Below, piece after piece: positions 25,728-34,491 of a stretch of DNA of 64,000 nucleotides. The position numbers and the translations under genes were made by a program. The notes under the pieces are model-generated. The model had not been told where the DNA came from, made no database searches, and saw only the letters and a list, made by a program, of their open reading frames with translations. Source of the DNA: Versatilivorator sp963663845 (GTDB taxonomy: Bacteria; Acidobacteriota; Terriglobia; Versatilivoradales; Versatilivoraceae); contig OY760650.2 of the NCBI GenBank assembly GCA_963663845.2, positions 1 to 64,000 on the forward strand. Direction: 5' to 3'. Within the stretch, counting starts at the first letter, position 1. Every line of letters starts with the position of its first letter.

Positions 25728-28307
25728 TCAGCACTGGATTCGCAGTAGTTCTTCTCCGAGAGATGACATGTAAACCTCCTCAAGATTCTCACCGCTAAAC
25801 TCAAGCGTAACGTAGCCGTGCGGCAGGTAGTTATCCTCCTTACCCAAAATGTGGACATTGGGACCGTCAAGCGTCAGACTGTTGGGTACTCCGTTCGTAC
25901 CAGTGAGTCGCATCCACTTGTATTGTCCAGTGCTATGGCCGATGCTACTGTCCATCGCACCCTTGCGTTTCTCTGGAATGCCCCCATGGCCTACACACCG
26001 GCCTCGAAGACCGAGTGTTTCGTGAGCATCGTAGACTACACAACGGTGCTCATGGCCCCAAAACCAGTAATCGACTCGCTCGGATTCTAGAATTGACTTT
26101 AATCGCTTTGCCAGCTTTTTTCCTTGATCTTCAAACTGCGAAAAAAGCTGATGATGTGAGAAGAAAACCACCTTCCGTTTTTCTGCCTGTTCTAGTACAT
26201 CTTTGATCCAGTTGACTTGCTCGCTGTCAATGTCGAAATCCCTGTAGGCAGTATCCAGGCACACCAAGACCCAATTCTGGTTCTGCATTGCGAAATACGA
26301 TGACTCTTGATCAAACTGCGGCAGCACCAAGTCAAAATAACCATGACCACCAGAGTACATGTCATGATTAGAGTTGAGTCCACGGTTTAGTGTGCCAGCA
26401 CCGAAAGGCCATACGTCAAGGAATCGCTTCCGCATTTCCTTTTCAGTTCCCGCGTAATAGACATCTCCCAGATGCATGACTACGTCGAATCCACCTGTAT
26501 TTCGAATCGCGTCGGCAATATGAGGCGCGCCATACAGCGCGGTACCCCAATCAGAGAAAACAGCCAGGCGAGCCCGATCAGGGAGCGGCTCGGGACGTGC
26601 GGTCGCTGGCCTCAACATTTCATGGAAATCGCTTTCGTTCACCCACGAGAATAGACTCTTGATCCAACCCCACCAGTCGTTCTTGGAGAACTTGAGTTCG
26701 TGAACGTCGATGCTATTTCTTTGTGTAATCTCGTGGCTACCGGTTGGGGCCAAGCGCTCAGCGAGTAAACTTTGCATGAGTGCTGCCAGTCGATTGCGTG
26801 GTGCGTACAGTACGTCATCATCGACATCTTGACTTACGTCCTCCAATAGCTGTATCGCTCCCTTCCACTCCTTTGCGAATTGGACAAACGCCCCCAGGTT
26901 TGCACCCAACTCCTTCTTGAACGTCGTCTCCGCGCCATCTGCACTACGGATCATGTCGTCCAACTCCTTTTCAAACTCCCTGGCTTCTGAGGAGTTCCGC
27001 ATACGACGAATCATCTGGGTGGTAACGATGATGTCATTTTCTAACGGCGAAGTCGCAAGCAACGGGTCAGCAAGATTCGTCGCTGTAACTGATGGAGTCA
27101 ATATCGACGGCGCTGGATCTGCCTGCCTGATGCCTCGAGGTTCCCCGACACGAACAGACACAGTCAGTGGGATCTCCCAAGTCGCGACTCTGTTGTTGGC
27201 GTCAGGGCCCAGTGGCCGCAACACGTGGTTCCTATTCGAACACCCTCCCTCAGTTGACAGCGAACTCGCTGGAAGTGGTGACTCAGAAAGAAACATTGCT
27301 TTCCTCAATCGATCAGCCTCGCCTCTTAGAGACGCAGCGCTGATCTCAGTCACTATTCGACTGACACGAACACCCTCATTGGCGATCCACATAATTCGGT
27401 GCTCACCCATCCATCGTTTCCAAACGTGACCGTCGCGGGTCATTATGCGCCCCTCGCCGTCTCGTTTCGGCACGCCAGCATGGTGAAGGGCAACCACCTC
27501 CCATTGATCATTGAACACGGGTGCCCCTGAAGATCCAGGAGATGTGTCTGTGTGATAGTGCAGGAAGTCCTCCAACACATCGACGAGTCGGTTCTCCCGT
27601 AGCGCGAGTTGTTTGTACTCCCCCTCCGGATGCTGGATGATGTTTAGTCGTTCCCCCAAGATCACCTTTCCTTCCTGTGCCATCAGGCGATTCCAACCGA
27701 AACGTTGAAGTGTTCCACCGCCGTCTTGCACCGCCAACAGGGTGAAGTCGAGGTTCCGATCGGTAAGAAATAAGTCGCCTGGTGCGAATTTGAAGCGCAA
27801 GACTTGATCGAGGTGACCGTCACTGAGTCTTTCGTAGTTGAATTCCACGAAAGACTTACTCGCGACCTCCGGGCTGTCTAGCACATGGTTGTTCGTCAGT
27901 AGTAGCCCAGGACCTACAAGAAATCCGCTTCCGAAACCGCTTTGCCCATCCGACCGCTGAATCGTTATGCGGCCGACTGACTCTGCCACAATTGCACCGC
28001 GCTGAAGGAAACTGATCGGCATAAACTCGTTCTGACCTAGAATTCGCTCCAACACGACTGGGTCTTCCGCAGTTCGGCTGACCGGGGAATATGGTACTGA
28101 TGGCCCCGGACCCTCCCGAAGAATGGTCACGGCGGCAGCGCGGTCTAGGTTCAGTCGCTGCAAGCGGAGACCGACTCGACGGGGTGTATCGGCGTCGAGA
28201 ATCTGCCGATCGCCCAGTCGGCGCGCGGCAATGCCTCGATGCCAAGTACGCCAACGGTATCTACGCGATGTTTGTTGGACAATACGTTCCCAACTGTCTG
28301 TCTGCAT
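25728..28307 (-). CDS. Trypsin-like serine protease fused to a calcineurin-like metallophosphoesterase
   Basis: 859 residues from the ATG at 28307, which has GGAGG six bases upstream; a longer in-frame start at 28448 lacks this. Residues 1-90 are a helical, Arg-rich domain that I do not recognise. Residues about 110-290 form a trypsin-like protease with His141 (LLTNNHVLD), Asp187 (NLDFTLLAV) and Ser260 (SPGSSGAPVF). A helical linker follows. From about 600 a metallophosphoesterase domain has FSDWG, HLGDVYYAG, NSNHD, FFSHHQLFS and WGHEHR, a complete metal-binding set. No signal peptide is seen, so it is probably cytoplasmic. It is divergent from the ATPase-nuclease operon and may be a conflict-system effector, by analogy with trypsin-like effectors in bacterial immune loci. 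Confidence 0.8.
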   Translation of the reverse strand: MQTDSWERIVQQTSRRYRWRTWHRGIAARRLGDRQILDADTPRRVGLRLQRLNLDRAAAVTILREGPGPSVPYSPVSRTAEDPVVLERILGQNEFMPISFLQRGAIVAESVGRITIQRSDGQSGFGSGFLVGPGLLLTNNHVLDSPEVASKSFVEFNYERLSDGHLDQVLRFKFAPGDLFLTDRNLDFTLLAVQDGGGTLQRFGWNRLMAQEGKVILGERLNIIQHPEGEYKQLALRENRLVDVLEDFLHYHTDTSPGSSGAPVFNDQWEVVALHHAGVPKRDGEGRIMTRDGHVWKRWMGEHRIMWIANEGVRVSRIVTEISAASLRGEADRLRKAMFLSESPLPASSLSTEGGCSNRNHVLRPLGPDANNRVATWEIPLTVSVRVGEPRGIRQADPAPSILTPSVTATNLADPLLATSPLENDIIVTTQMIRRMRNSSEAREFEKELDDMIRSADGAETTFKKELGANLGAFVQFAKEWKGAIQLLEDVSQDVDDDVLYAPRNRLAALMQSLLAERLAPTGSHEITQRNSIDVHELKFSKNDWWGWIKSLFSWVNESDFHEMLRPATARPEPLPDRARLAVFSDWGTALYGAPHIADAIRNTGGFDVVMHLGDVYYAGTEKEMRKRFLDVWPFGAGTLNRGLNSNHDMYSGGHGYFDLVLPQFDQESSYFAMQNQNWVLVCLDTAYRDFDIDSEQVNWIKDVLEQAEKRKVVFFSHHQLFSQFEDQGKKLAKRLKSILESERVDYWFWGHEHRCVVYDAHETLGLRGRCVGHGGIPEKRKGAMDSSIGHSTGQYKWMRLTGTNGVPNSLTLDGPNVHILGKEDNYLPHGYVTLEFSGENLEEVYMSSLGEELLRIQC

Positions 28308-28449
28308 ATTCAACCTCCACCAGTGCCACACACCGTAACTGCACCCAATTCTAGTCTCGCAGTGGCAGCGGCGAGTCTCCCCAGCCGTTTGTCCCCTCTT
28401 AGCGTCTACTCGCGCATTCGACCGTCTGAAGACTGGTGAAGTCCACAAC

Positions 28450-28485
28450 TATCACCCGATTGACGCACGGCAAGATCGGGTGATA
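28450..28485. promoter_or_regulatory. 11-bp perfect inverted repeat, possible operator
   Basis: TATCACCCGAT and ATCGGGTGATA are separated by 14 bases in the 553-bp space between the divergent protease and ATPase genes, 143 bp upstream of the protease start. No T-run follows either arm, so a terminator is unlikely. A dimeric repressor site for one or both transcripts is possible; no regulator gene was identified in the island. Confidence 0.5.
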
Positions 28486-28708
28486 CCATCGCATCGTAAT
28501 AAGCGTCTTCCAAATGGAAAAACAATACATCCATGAGAGTTGCAAGAGGTGTTCAGCCACTTCGTCGAGACCATAACCAATGCTTATACAGTAGACCACT
28601 CGACAGTTTGACACCCGCCGGTGCATGCATCGTTCCCAAGCTCGAAATTCTCTCCCCTAGGGAAAGGACCTACAGATACGGCAAAATCTGACCTGTCACG
28701 GGACTCCG

Positions 28709-28729
28709 CCAATCTCTAAACTAGATTGG
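28709..28729. promoter_or_regulatory. Second inverted repeat in the divergent region
   Basis: CCAATCT and AGATTGG, 7-bp arms with a 7-bp spacer, lie 131 bp upstream of the first ATPase start. It is short enough to be chance and is recorded only because the region must hold promoters for a five-gene operon. The rest of 28308-28860 shows no gene. Confidence 0.3.
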
Positions 28730-28860
28730 TATGGCCTTAGTACCGTCCTTTCACAACCCTCCCTGTTTCGTGCCAAGAGCGCAGATGAATTGCGCCTAAC
28801 GCTGCTTGGTGCAGGAGTTGGCTGTACACTACCTGTCCACAAGTGTGCGAGGAAGACTTT

Positions 28861-30021
28861 GTGAGTCAAGATTCTGGGCAGAGTGAACTTACAAAATACA
28901 AGTTTTCCTCATGGCCCTTCCGTGAAGTTCCGCAGCTAATGGGCTGCACGTTTCTCGCAGGACGCCCTGAGTTGGCGACGGCGTTGGGACGTCTCATTGC
29001 GAGAAAGACTACGGTTTCGTCAGTTTACCTATTTTGGGCTTCTTTGGGTGCGGGGAAGACGCACGCACTCTACTACCTAATAAACAAAACACGCACGTTA
29101 CCCCATTTTCTCCCTATTTACACGGAATATCCTGAATCTCAGGCGTCCTTTCAAACTCTGTACCAGATGCTTGCACAGCGTATCCCCTGGGACGATGTGG
29201 TTGACTCCTGCTTAAATCTTTTCACGAACCCAGACCCCGTTGCGACCGAGGGACTCCACGAAATCAAGTCCGTACATCCTGATATTTACAGAGCCTTTTT
29301 TCTCCTTGCAGAGTCAGATGATCCTCTCAAGGCGAAGTTCGCCCGTCGATGGCTGAGGGGTGACACCCTTAGCAGGGCGGACCTCAGGATCGCTGGTCTG
29401 TCAAAGAGTCTCTCTGCGCCGTCTGAATGTGCGGCAGCTATCTCTATACTCGCGCGGGTCCTGGGGCTAAAATCGAAAGTCAGTGACTCAACCGAAGGCA
29501 CATTCCGGTTGATCTGGGTACTGGATGAAGCTCAGCGACTTGGCAAGGCACCGCCCAAGCTTAACCAAGAGGTGAATGCTGGCCTCCAATCTACAATTAA
29601 CCTTACGCCGGACTACTTGACGCTAATTCTCTCGTTTTCAGGACTTCCTGAAAAACAATTGCCCAAGTGGATACGCCCTGAGTTGGCAGATAGGATTGGC
29701 ATGAGAAATCTCATGCTGCTACCGCCGTTTAACAAGCACCAAGCGAAAGTATTCTTTTGCGAACTTCTTGCTCAATATTATTCAGAAGGCGTTGCAGTAC
29801 CACCGTACTTCCCATTCACCGAAGGCGCTGTGGACTATATGATTACTCGCGTTTTGAAGGGTAAATTAGCACTCATAGAAGGATTTACGGAAGCCGAAGG
29901 AGTCAGACCGCGAGCTTTGATAAAGTGCGCTCACGCGGTCGTGGAAGAGCACTTCGATTCTGATGAACCGTTGCCAATCAACGAGAACTTTGTCGCTAGG
30001 ATATTTCCGAAGGGAACATGA
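28861..30021 (+). CDS. P-loop ATPase 1 of the island operon
   Basis: 386 residues from a GTG at 28861 preceded by GAGGA; a GTG at 28843 is in frame and cannot be excluded. Walker A is SLGAGKTHALYYLI (about 61-74) and Walker B is LIWVLDEAQRLG (about 217-228), an AAA+/Orc-Cdc6-like arrangement. Between them is WLRGDTLSRADL (about 164-175), which has a counterpart (WLSGVSMSRSEL) in ATPase 2, so the two are related. This WLxG signature recalls ATP-binding proteins annotated in BREX-like loci (DUF2791/BrxD type), an inference from memory of the family. The next gene starts immediately after its stop. Role: probably a DNA-dependent switch or motor. Confidence 0.72.
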   Translation: MSQDSGQSELTKYKFSSWPFREVPQLMGCTFLAGRPELATALGRLIARKTTVSSVYLFWASLGAGKTHALYYLINKTRTLPHFLPIYTEYPESQASFQTLYQMLAQRIPWDDVVDSCLNLFTNPDPVATEGLHEIKSVHPDIYRAFFLLAESDDPLKAKFARRWLRGDTLSRADLRIAGLSKSLSAPSECAAAISILARVLGLKSKVSDSTEGTFRLIWVLDEAQRLGKAPPKLNQEVNAGLQSTINLTPDYLTLILSFSGLPEKQLPKWIRPELADRIGMRNLMLLPPFNKHQAKVFFCELLAQYYSEGVAVPPYFPFTEGAVDYMITRVLKGKLALIEGFTEAEGVRPRALIKCAHAVVEEHFDSDEPLPINENFVARIFPKGT

Positions 30022-30777
30022 GTGCCCATGAGCAGTTTTGAAATGCTCAGGTTCGTCGCCGCTGACCCGATACCGTCGATATTGCGGCATCTTGCGCATG
30101 ATCCATCGAGTACGGTTGCCGATGCGTCGGCCCTCTATGGCCCCAACGATTCGAACCTTGAGATTGAACTGTCGAGAAGAAATCTCGTGATGCCGCCTGA
30201 CGGAAAGCTATCTATTCGAGGCCGGACATGCGTTTATTGCATTGAGGGAATTGAAGGCGCGAACATCGTAGAACTAGTGGACAAACTTCGAAACGTTGAT
30301 CCCACAGCGTCACGCGTTTCTCTGGTCCGAGAAGGAATGACAACTCGATTTATCGATTTGCTCGCTCGCCTTGAGCCACTGAGGCGATTGATGATCTGTT
30401 CTCCTTGGATAAATCTCGATCGCCAGAGGCTCCGAAAACTCATTATAGCCATTGAGAAAGCACACCAAGTTAGCGGATTCCACCCAGAGGTGACAGTTGT
30501 AACGCGGCCCATGAAGGATCAGCCCGATGGAGAAAACAACGAAACATTAGGATATTTTCAACGGATAGGGGCGGTGCTCTGCTACGAGAGCCGACTGCAC
30601 AGCAAGTTGTACATCATCGAGTCCGGATCTACCGTTACGCAAAGATACGCGTTTATCGGATCCGAAAACTTCACCAAAGTGCGGTATCAGGAACTTGGAA
30701 TTTTTGTCGACAACGACAACCTCATTATTGAAGGCCTGATTCGGTATTTCTTAAATCTCGCCACAACGTCTCTGTGA
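30022..30777 (+). CDS. PLD-superfamily nuclease-like protein
   Basis: 251 residues from a GTG directly after the upstream stop (AAGGGA upstream); an ATG at 30028 is an alternative. The C-terminal half is a phospholipase-D-like domain: MICSPWINL (about 124-132), RLHSKLYIIE (His193, Lys195, with Glu200 where Asp is usual) and FIGSENFT (Ser214, Asn216). A single HKD set implies a dimeric active site, as in bacterial PLD nucleases. The N-terminal 80 residues may be a winged-helix-like DNA-binding part. In defence loci such as DISARM, PLD proteins act with ATPases and methylases; a similar nuclease role is inferred. Confidence 0.72.
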   Translation: MPMSSFEMLRFVAADPIPSILRHLAHDPSSTVADASALYGPNDSNLEIELSRRNLVMPPDGKLSIRGRTCVYCIEGIEGANIVELVDKLRNVDPTASRVSLVREGMTTRFIDLLARLEPLRRLMICSPWINLDRQRLRKLIIAIEKAHQVSGFHPEVTVVTRPMKDQPDGENNETLGYFQRIGAVLCYESRLHSKLYIIESGSTVTQRYAFIGSENFTKVRYQELGIFVDNDNLIIEGLIRYFLNLATTSL

Positions 30778-30798
30778 GAAAACACGCAAGGACGATCT

Positions 30799-31947
30799 AT
30801 GACCAGCCTCAAGACAGTTTCCCAAAGGTTTGCCCTTAAACGGGCAAATTTCGTATTGGATCCCGAAAAGGATTTTGCCTGCTTCGCTCGGAGCGACGTT
30901 GATGTCAAAGGCATAACTGAGCGGCTTAGCATCGACCTAGTAACAGACCTAGCGCCGAAGAGACTCTTCTATGGTCCGTATGGCGCAGGCAAGTCACATA
31001 CGCTCATTAATACGGCGAAACGGCTCGAACAACTCACACCCATTCTCACCATCAGAATGGAGTGTCCAAACCTTTCTAGAAAGGCACGATTCATTGACCT
31101 CTACCGTGAAGGAATCATGCGGACTTTGGGTGCGCAATTCGTACTCGACTTGTTCGACCACGTAGTGTCGATAGCATTTAGAAAGTCTAAAGACGAACGC
31201 AAAAGTTTTCTGCGAGACCTTCTTCAAGACGAGGAGCTGAATCGTGCCTCAACAAAACTAATTGATGAAGAGTTCGATCGTGACCTGTTTTGGCGATGGC
31301 TATCAGGCGTCAGCATGAGCCGGTCGGAATTGGAGGGTCTTCGCATAACGGCAGATCTAACCTCGGCGGAGCCCGCCAGACTAGCCTCGTTCTTGGGTGT
31401 CATCGGTCGCCTTACCAGTGTTGTCAATGGGAAGACTCTACTGTTCGTCTTTGATGAGATGGAACGCCTTAAGGACCTCGATGGCGACAGCGTCGCGAAC
31501 TATATGACTGCTTTTACAAAGCTTGCCGATCCGCTTCAACGAGATGTTGCTGTGATCATAGGCTATTCGGCTGAACAGGCAGATGAACTTCACGAACTGT
31601 TTTCACTGCGCGGTCCGGTCGGCAGCCGAATTGGTCGGGCCGCGACGTGTGAAATCAGGGTGCTCCCTGAACAGCAGATTGAAGAGTTTGTGCAGGGCGT
31701 CATCGCCTATCTTCGGGACGATGCGGCGTTCGACGGAGTATATGCTGCTGCCCGTAGCGACATTGCAAGTGTCGAGGAAGGCCTGGAACAAGATATTTTC
31801 CCGTTCACAAAGAAAGCTTTGTCAACTCTCAAGAGCCGACTAGCGGATGCATTGACTCCCCGCGATATTGAGTTATCTATGACGCATGCGGCGGGCCGAG
31901 CGCATATCAATGATTGGCCCTGCATCCGAAGTGGTGCAGTTCAATAG
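30799..31947 (+). CDS. P-loop ATPase 2 of the island operon
   Basis: 382 residues. Walker A is GPYGAGKSHTLI (about 59-70) and Walker B is LLFVFDEMERL (about 214-224). The internal motif RWLSGVSMSRSEL (about 166-178) corresponds to RWLRGDTLSRADL in ATPase 1, so the pair probably arose by duplication and may form a hetero-oligomer. AAGGA lies upstream of the ATG with suitable spacing. The stop codon is followed within 10 bases by the start of the HerA-like gene. No transmembrane or nuclease motif is visible. The specific activity is unknown. Confidence 0.72.
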   Translation: MTSLKTVSQRFALKRANFVLDPEKDFACFARSDVDVKGITERLSIDLVTDLAPKRLFYGPYGAGKSHTLINTAKRLEQLTPILTIRMECPNLSRKARFIDLYREGIMRTLGAQFVLDLFDHVVSIAFRKSKDERKSFLRDLLQDEELNRASTKLIDEEFDRDLFWRWLSGVSMSRSELEGLRITADLTSAEPARLASFLGVIGRLTSVVNGKTLLFVFDEMERLKDLDGDSVANYMTAFTKLADPLQRDVAVIIGYSAEQADELHELFSLRGPVGSRIGRAATCEIRVLPEQQIEEFVQGVIAYLRDDAAFDGVYAAARSDIASVEEGLEQDIFPFTKKALSTLKSRLADALTPRDIELSMTHAAGRAHINDWPCIRSGAVQ

Positions 31948-31957
31948 AAGGATGGAA

Positions 31958-33388
31958 ATGATTGAACAGCCGCCCCCGCTAGAGTTTCGTTTACCGTGGG
32001 CACTGAGGTTCGAAGACGCTTCTTTGGAGGGCTGTGACTCGCTTTCATCGGGTTCGCCATCGGACGTCGTTTTAGGTCGGACACGCGACGGTCTGTGTGG
32101 ACAAGCAACGTTCTTGGGCAAAGTTGCGGAAACTGCCCACTTTGACAAGAAGATGTGGCTCGACCTGCAGGGAGCACATGCCATTTACGTGGTCGGAAAG
32201 CGTCGGGCTGGCAAGACCCACACACTTGCGGTCATCTGTGAGGGCCTCGCAGGGCAAGGATGGATGACTCAGTGGGAGACACGCCAGGCGATTCTAGTAT
32301 TTGACACCATGAACGTGTTTCTCACCGCGAGTCGCAACCGCACAACTTCAGTAGATTCAGAGGAAGAAGCAAAATGGGAACTAACGGATGCACGCCCAAG
32401 AGTACAGCTATGGAGGCCGGGCGGCACACCCGCAATTGTCGGTTTCGACATCCCACAACTGTACTTGGGTGGCCATGATCTCACGGCTGAGGAATGGATT
32501 CATACCTTCGGTGTGGATCAGTTTGCGGACGTACTGGGCCACCTCATATTTGACGCGTACGAAAGGGTTCGATTTTCGGGATATACCACGGCGAACGACC
32601 GAGTCGCACCCAGTTCACGATTTGGCTTATCCGATCTAGAAAAATGCGTTGCAACCTCTCGGGAGCTGTCCACCTTTCGGGATGACACCCGCCAAGCGGC
32701 AATCCGTAGGTTCAGAGCGCTGTCGCGCAATTCGATTTTTGACGGAAAGGGAATAGACCTCCGCGCACTGTTAAAACCCGGTCAGATCACTGTACTACTC
32801 CTTCGTGATTTACCAGCAGAGACAAGAGAGTTGTTCGTGAGCGTGCTAGTTCGTCGGATCCAAGCGGGTCGCTCGGAAACGGAGCATTACGAACGTCTAC
32901 TTTCCTCACGTCGAAATGAGTCGGCACAAGCAATATTTCAGTGGAAGGAAAGAGTCCAGGATGGCATTCCACGATGTTGGCTCGTTATCGACGAAGCACA
33001 CAATTACATACCGAATGCGCAGTCTGCTATCTCCAGACAGCCGCTCAAGAAACTCATTGATGAAGGGAGAAATTTAGGTATAAGCGTCGTTGCAGCGACG
33101 CAACAACCAAGTGGCCTAGACAGTTCAATTCGTAGAAACGCAGACGTCCTCATGATCCATCCCATGAGCATGGAAGAAGACATACGTGTGGTTGCCGGTA
33201 TGCTGAGTGGGCCATGGCCAAAGAAGAGCTATGTCGTTAGAGGAGGCATTAGGCGAGCTAGTGATTTCTTTGGCACGGTTCGATCTCTGCCGAGAGGCTA
33301 TGCACTCGTTTCCAGTGAATCACTGCCTCGGGTTGCAGCGATACGGATAAGGCCGCGTGTGACCGAATCTGGAGACAGTGGCTATTAA
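31958..33388 (+). CDS. HerA/FtsK-like P-loop ATPase (probable DNA translocase)
   Basis: 476 residues from the ATG at 31958, which has GAAGG six bases upstream; an ATG at 31952 would be too close. Walker A VVGKRRAGKTHTL (about 78-90), Walker B CWLVIDEAHNYIP (about 340-352), the sensor-like AATQQPS (about 379-385) and an arginine-finger candidate in SSIRRNADV follow the HerA/VirB4 pattern. The N-terminal region may be a HAS-barrel-like platform. Such proteins form hexamers that pump DNA, often with a nuclease partner; here the PLD-like protein two genes upstream is the obvious candidate. It is coupled closely with ATPase 2 and the next gene. Confidence 0.78.
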   Translation: MIEQPPPLEFRLPWALRFEDASLEGCDSLSSGSPSDVVLGRTRDGLCGQATFLGKVAETAHFDKKMWLDLQGAHAIYVVGKRRAGKTHTLAVICEGLAGQGWMTQWETRQAILVFDTMNVFLTASRNRTTSVDSEEEAKWELTDARPRVQLWRPGGTPAIVGFDIPQLYLGGHDLTAEEWIHTFGVDQFADVLGHLIFDAYERVRFSGYTTANDRVAPSSRFGLSDLEKCVATSRELSTFRDDTRQAAIRRFRALSRNSIFDGKGIDLRALLKPGQITVLLLRDLPAETRELFVSVLVRRIQAGRSETEHYERLLSSRRNESAQAIFQWKERVQDGIPRCWLVIDEAHNYIPNAQSAISRQPLKKLIDEGRNLGISVVAATQQPSGLDSSIRRNADVLMIHPMSMEEDIRVVAGMLSGPWPKKSYVVRGGIRRASDFFGTVRSLPRGYALVSSESLPRVAAIRIRPRVTESGDSGY

Positions 33389-33393
33389 GGTTC

Positions 33394-34491
33394 ATGGGCG
33401 ATCAATTCTTGTACGATACACATTACCAAGTTGATAAGCCCTTTGCTTTAATCGACTTGACTCTTTCAACAGCTTCGCCAAACCGGTCTTCAAGAGATGA
33501 AGTTCTCGCAAGACTGCTTTCAGAACAGGCAAAATCTAAGAGTGCCATAAGCGGCGACGAAGAGGTTGAGTGGAAAATAAACAAAGATGCGATGAAATAC
33601 TGGCTTGGAAATTGTCATCAAACGGGATTGCTAAGCCGCCAAAATGCTTTTGATTATTGGCTTATGAACTTTGTCTGGAACGACACATTCCGCCCAGACC
33701 GAAATGCTTGGGGATTACTCTGTCCAGAATCCACCGACTTGTCACGCGCACTCTTATTTCGATGGGCATGGATTCACGACGCCCCCATGCTGAGTGCAAT
33801 TATGTGGTACCTCTCGGTCCGCGGTCCCGTACCAGCACGTAGATTCACAGAATCCAAGCCGTGCCCGGTCGAACAGATGGTCGTTGCAACGCTGAGCGGT
33901 CTGAGAGAAATGTCAAGCGACATCAGAACTCGCACCGAATACCGGCGAAAGATAGAAGAAATTTCGAAGTATGGCTTTCAGCCCAACACACGACGCCACA
34001 AGCTCCACACCCATTTGGCGCTATTGGTGGACTCGGGCATCGTCCGGCGCTCCCTCCAAGGGGAATACTCCGTCCCCGAGCAAGTTCAACAACTCCTTAA
34101 GGATCACGAGTCGTTGGCTACCATAGTCCGCCGGTCGCTTGAATCGGGTCCAATAGGTCTAGGTGGCCAACTGTTTCTGAGACTTGTTTCTCAAGCATAT
34201 GGTGTAATCGTTGGGAACGTCGCTGAACTGACTGACAGAGATTGGGCAAATATCTCAGCAGAAATTCGTTCCTTCTGGCAAAACGTGCTTGCATGGGATC
34301 GTAAATTTCTTGGAATAGCTGCCCTCGCCGAGCTGTTTCTAGTAAAAAACCTTATGGCTGGAACAGCACTATGGCCAGTTGACTCATGGAAGACCTTCCT
34401 AATGGGTCGTGCCCGAAAACGGCCTGAAGAAATGACGGTTCACGTCGGACGATTTGGTGATATTCGATATCTTCGCTTCAATGACGATTGA
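33394..34491 (+). CDS. Unknown protein ending the island operon
   Basis: 365 residues, no recognised family. It starts 5 bases after the HerA stop, with AAGG seven nucleotides before the ATG. The sequence is mostly helical and rich in Trp/Arg, with a central segment (THLALLVDSGIVRRSLQG, about 208-226) that looks like a winged-helix recognition region followed by a wing. It has no nuclease, protease or membrane motif that I can see. The last 14 bases overlap the end of the convergent methyltransferase gene. It may be the specificity or adaptor subunit of the system, but that is only position-based inference. Confidence 0.6.
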   Translation: MGDQFLYDTHYQVDKPFALIDLTLSTASPNRSSRDEVLARLLSEQAKSKSAISGDEEVEWKINKDAMKYWLGNCHQTGLLSRQNAFDYWLMNFVWNDTFRPDRNAWGLLCPESTDLSRALLFRWAWIHDAPMLSAIMWYLSVRGPVPARRFTESKPCPVEQMVVATLSGLREMSSDIRTRTEYRRKIEEISKYGFQPNTRRHKLHTHLALLVDSGIVRRSLQGEYSVPEQVQQLLKDHESLATIVRRSLESGPIGLGGQLFLRLVSQAYGVIVGNVAELTDRDWANISAEIRSFWQNVLAWDRKFLGIAALAELFLVKNLMAGTALWPVDSWKTFLMGRARKRPEEMTVHVGRFGDIRYLRFNDD

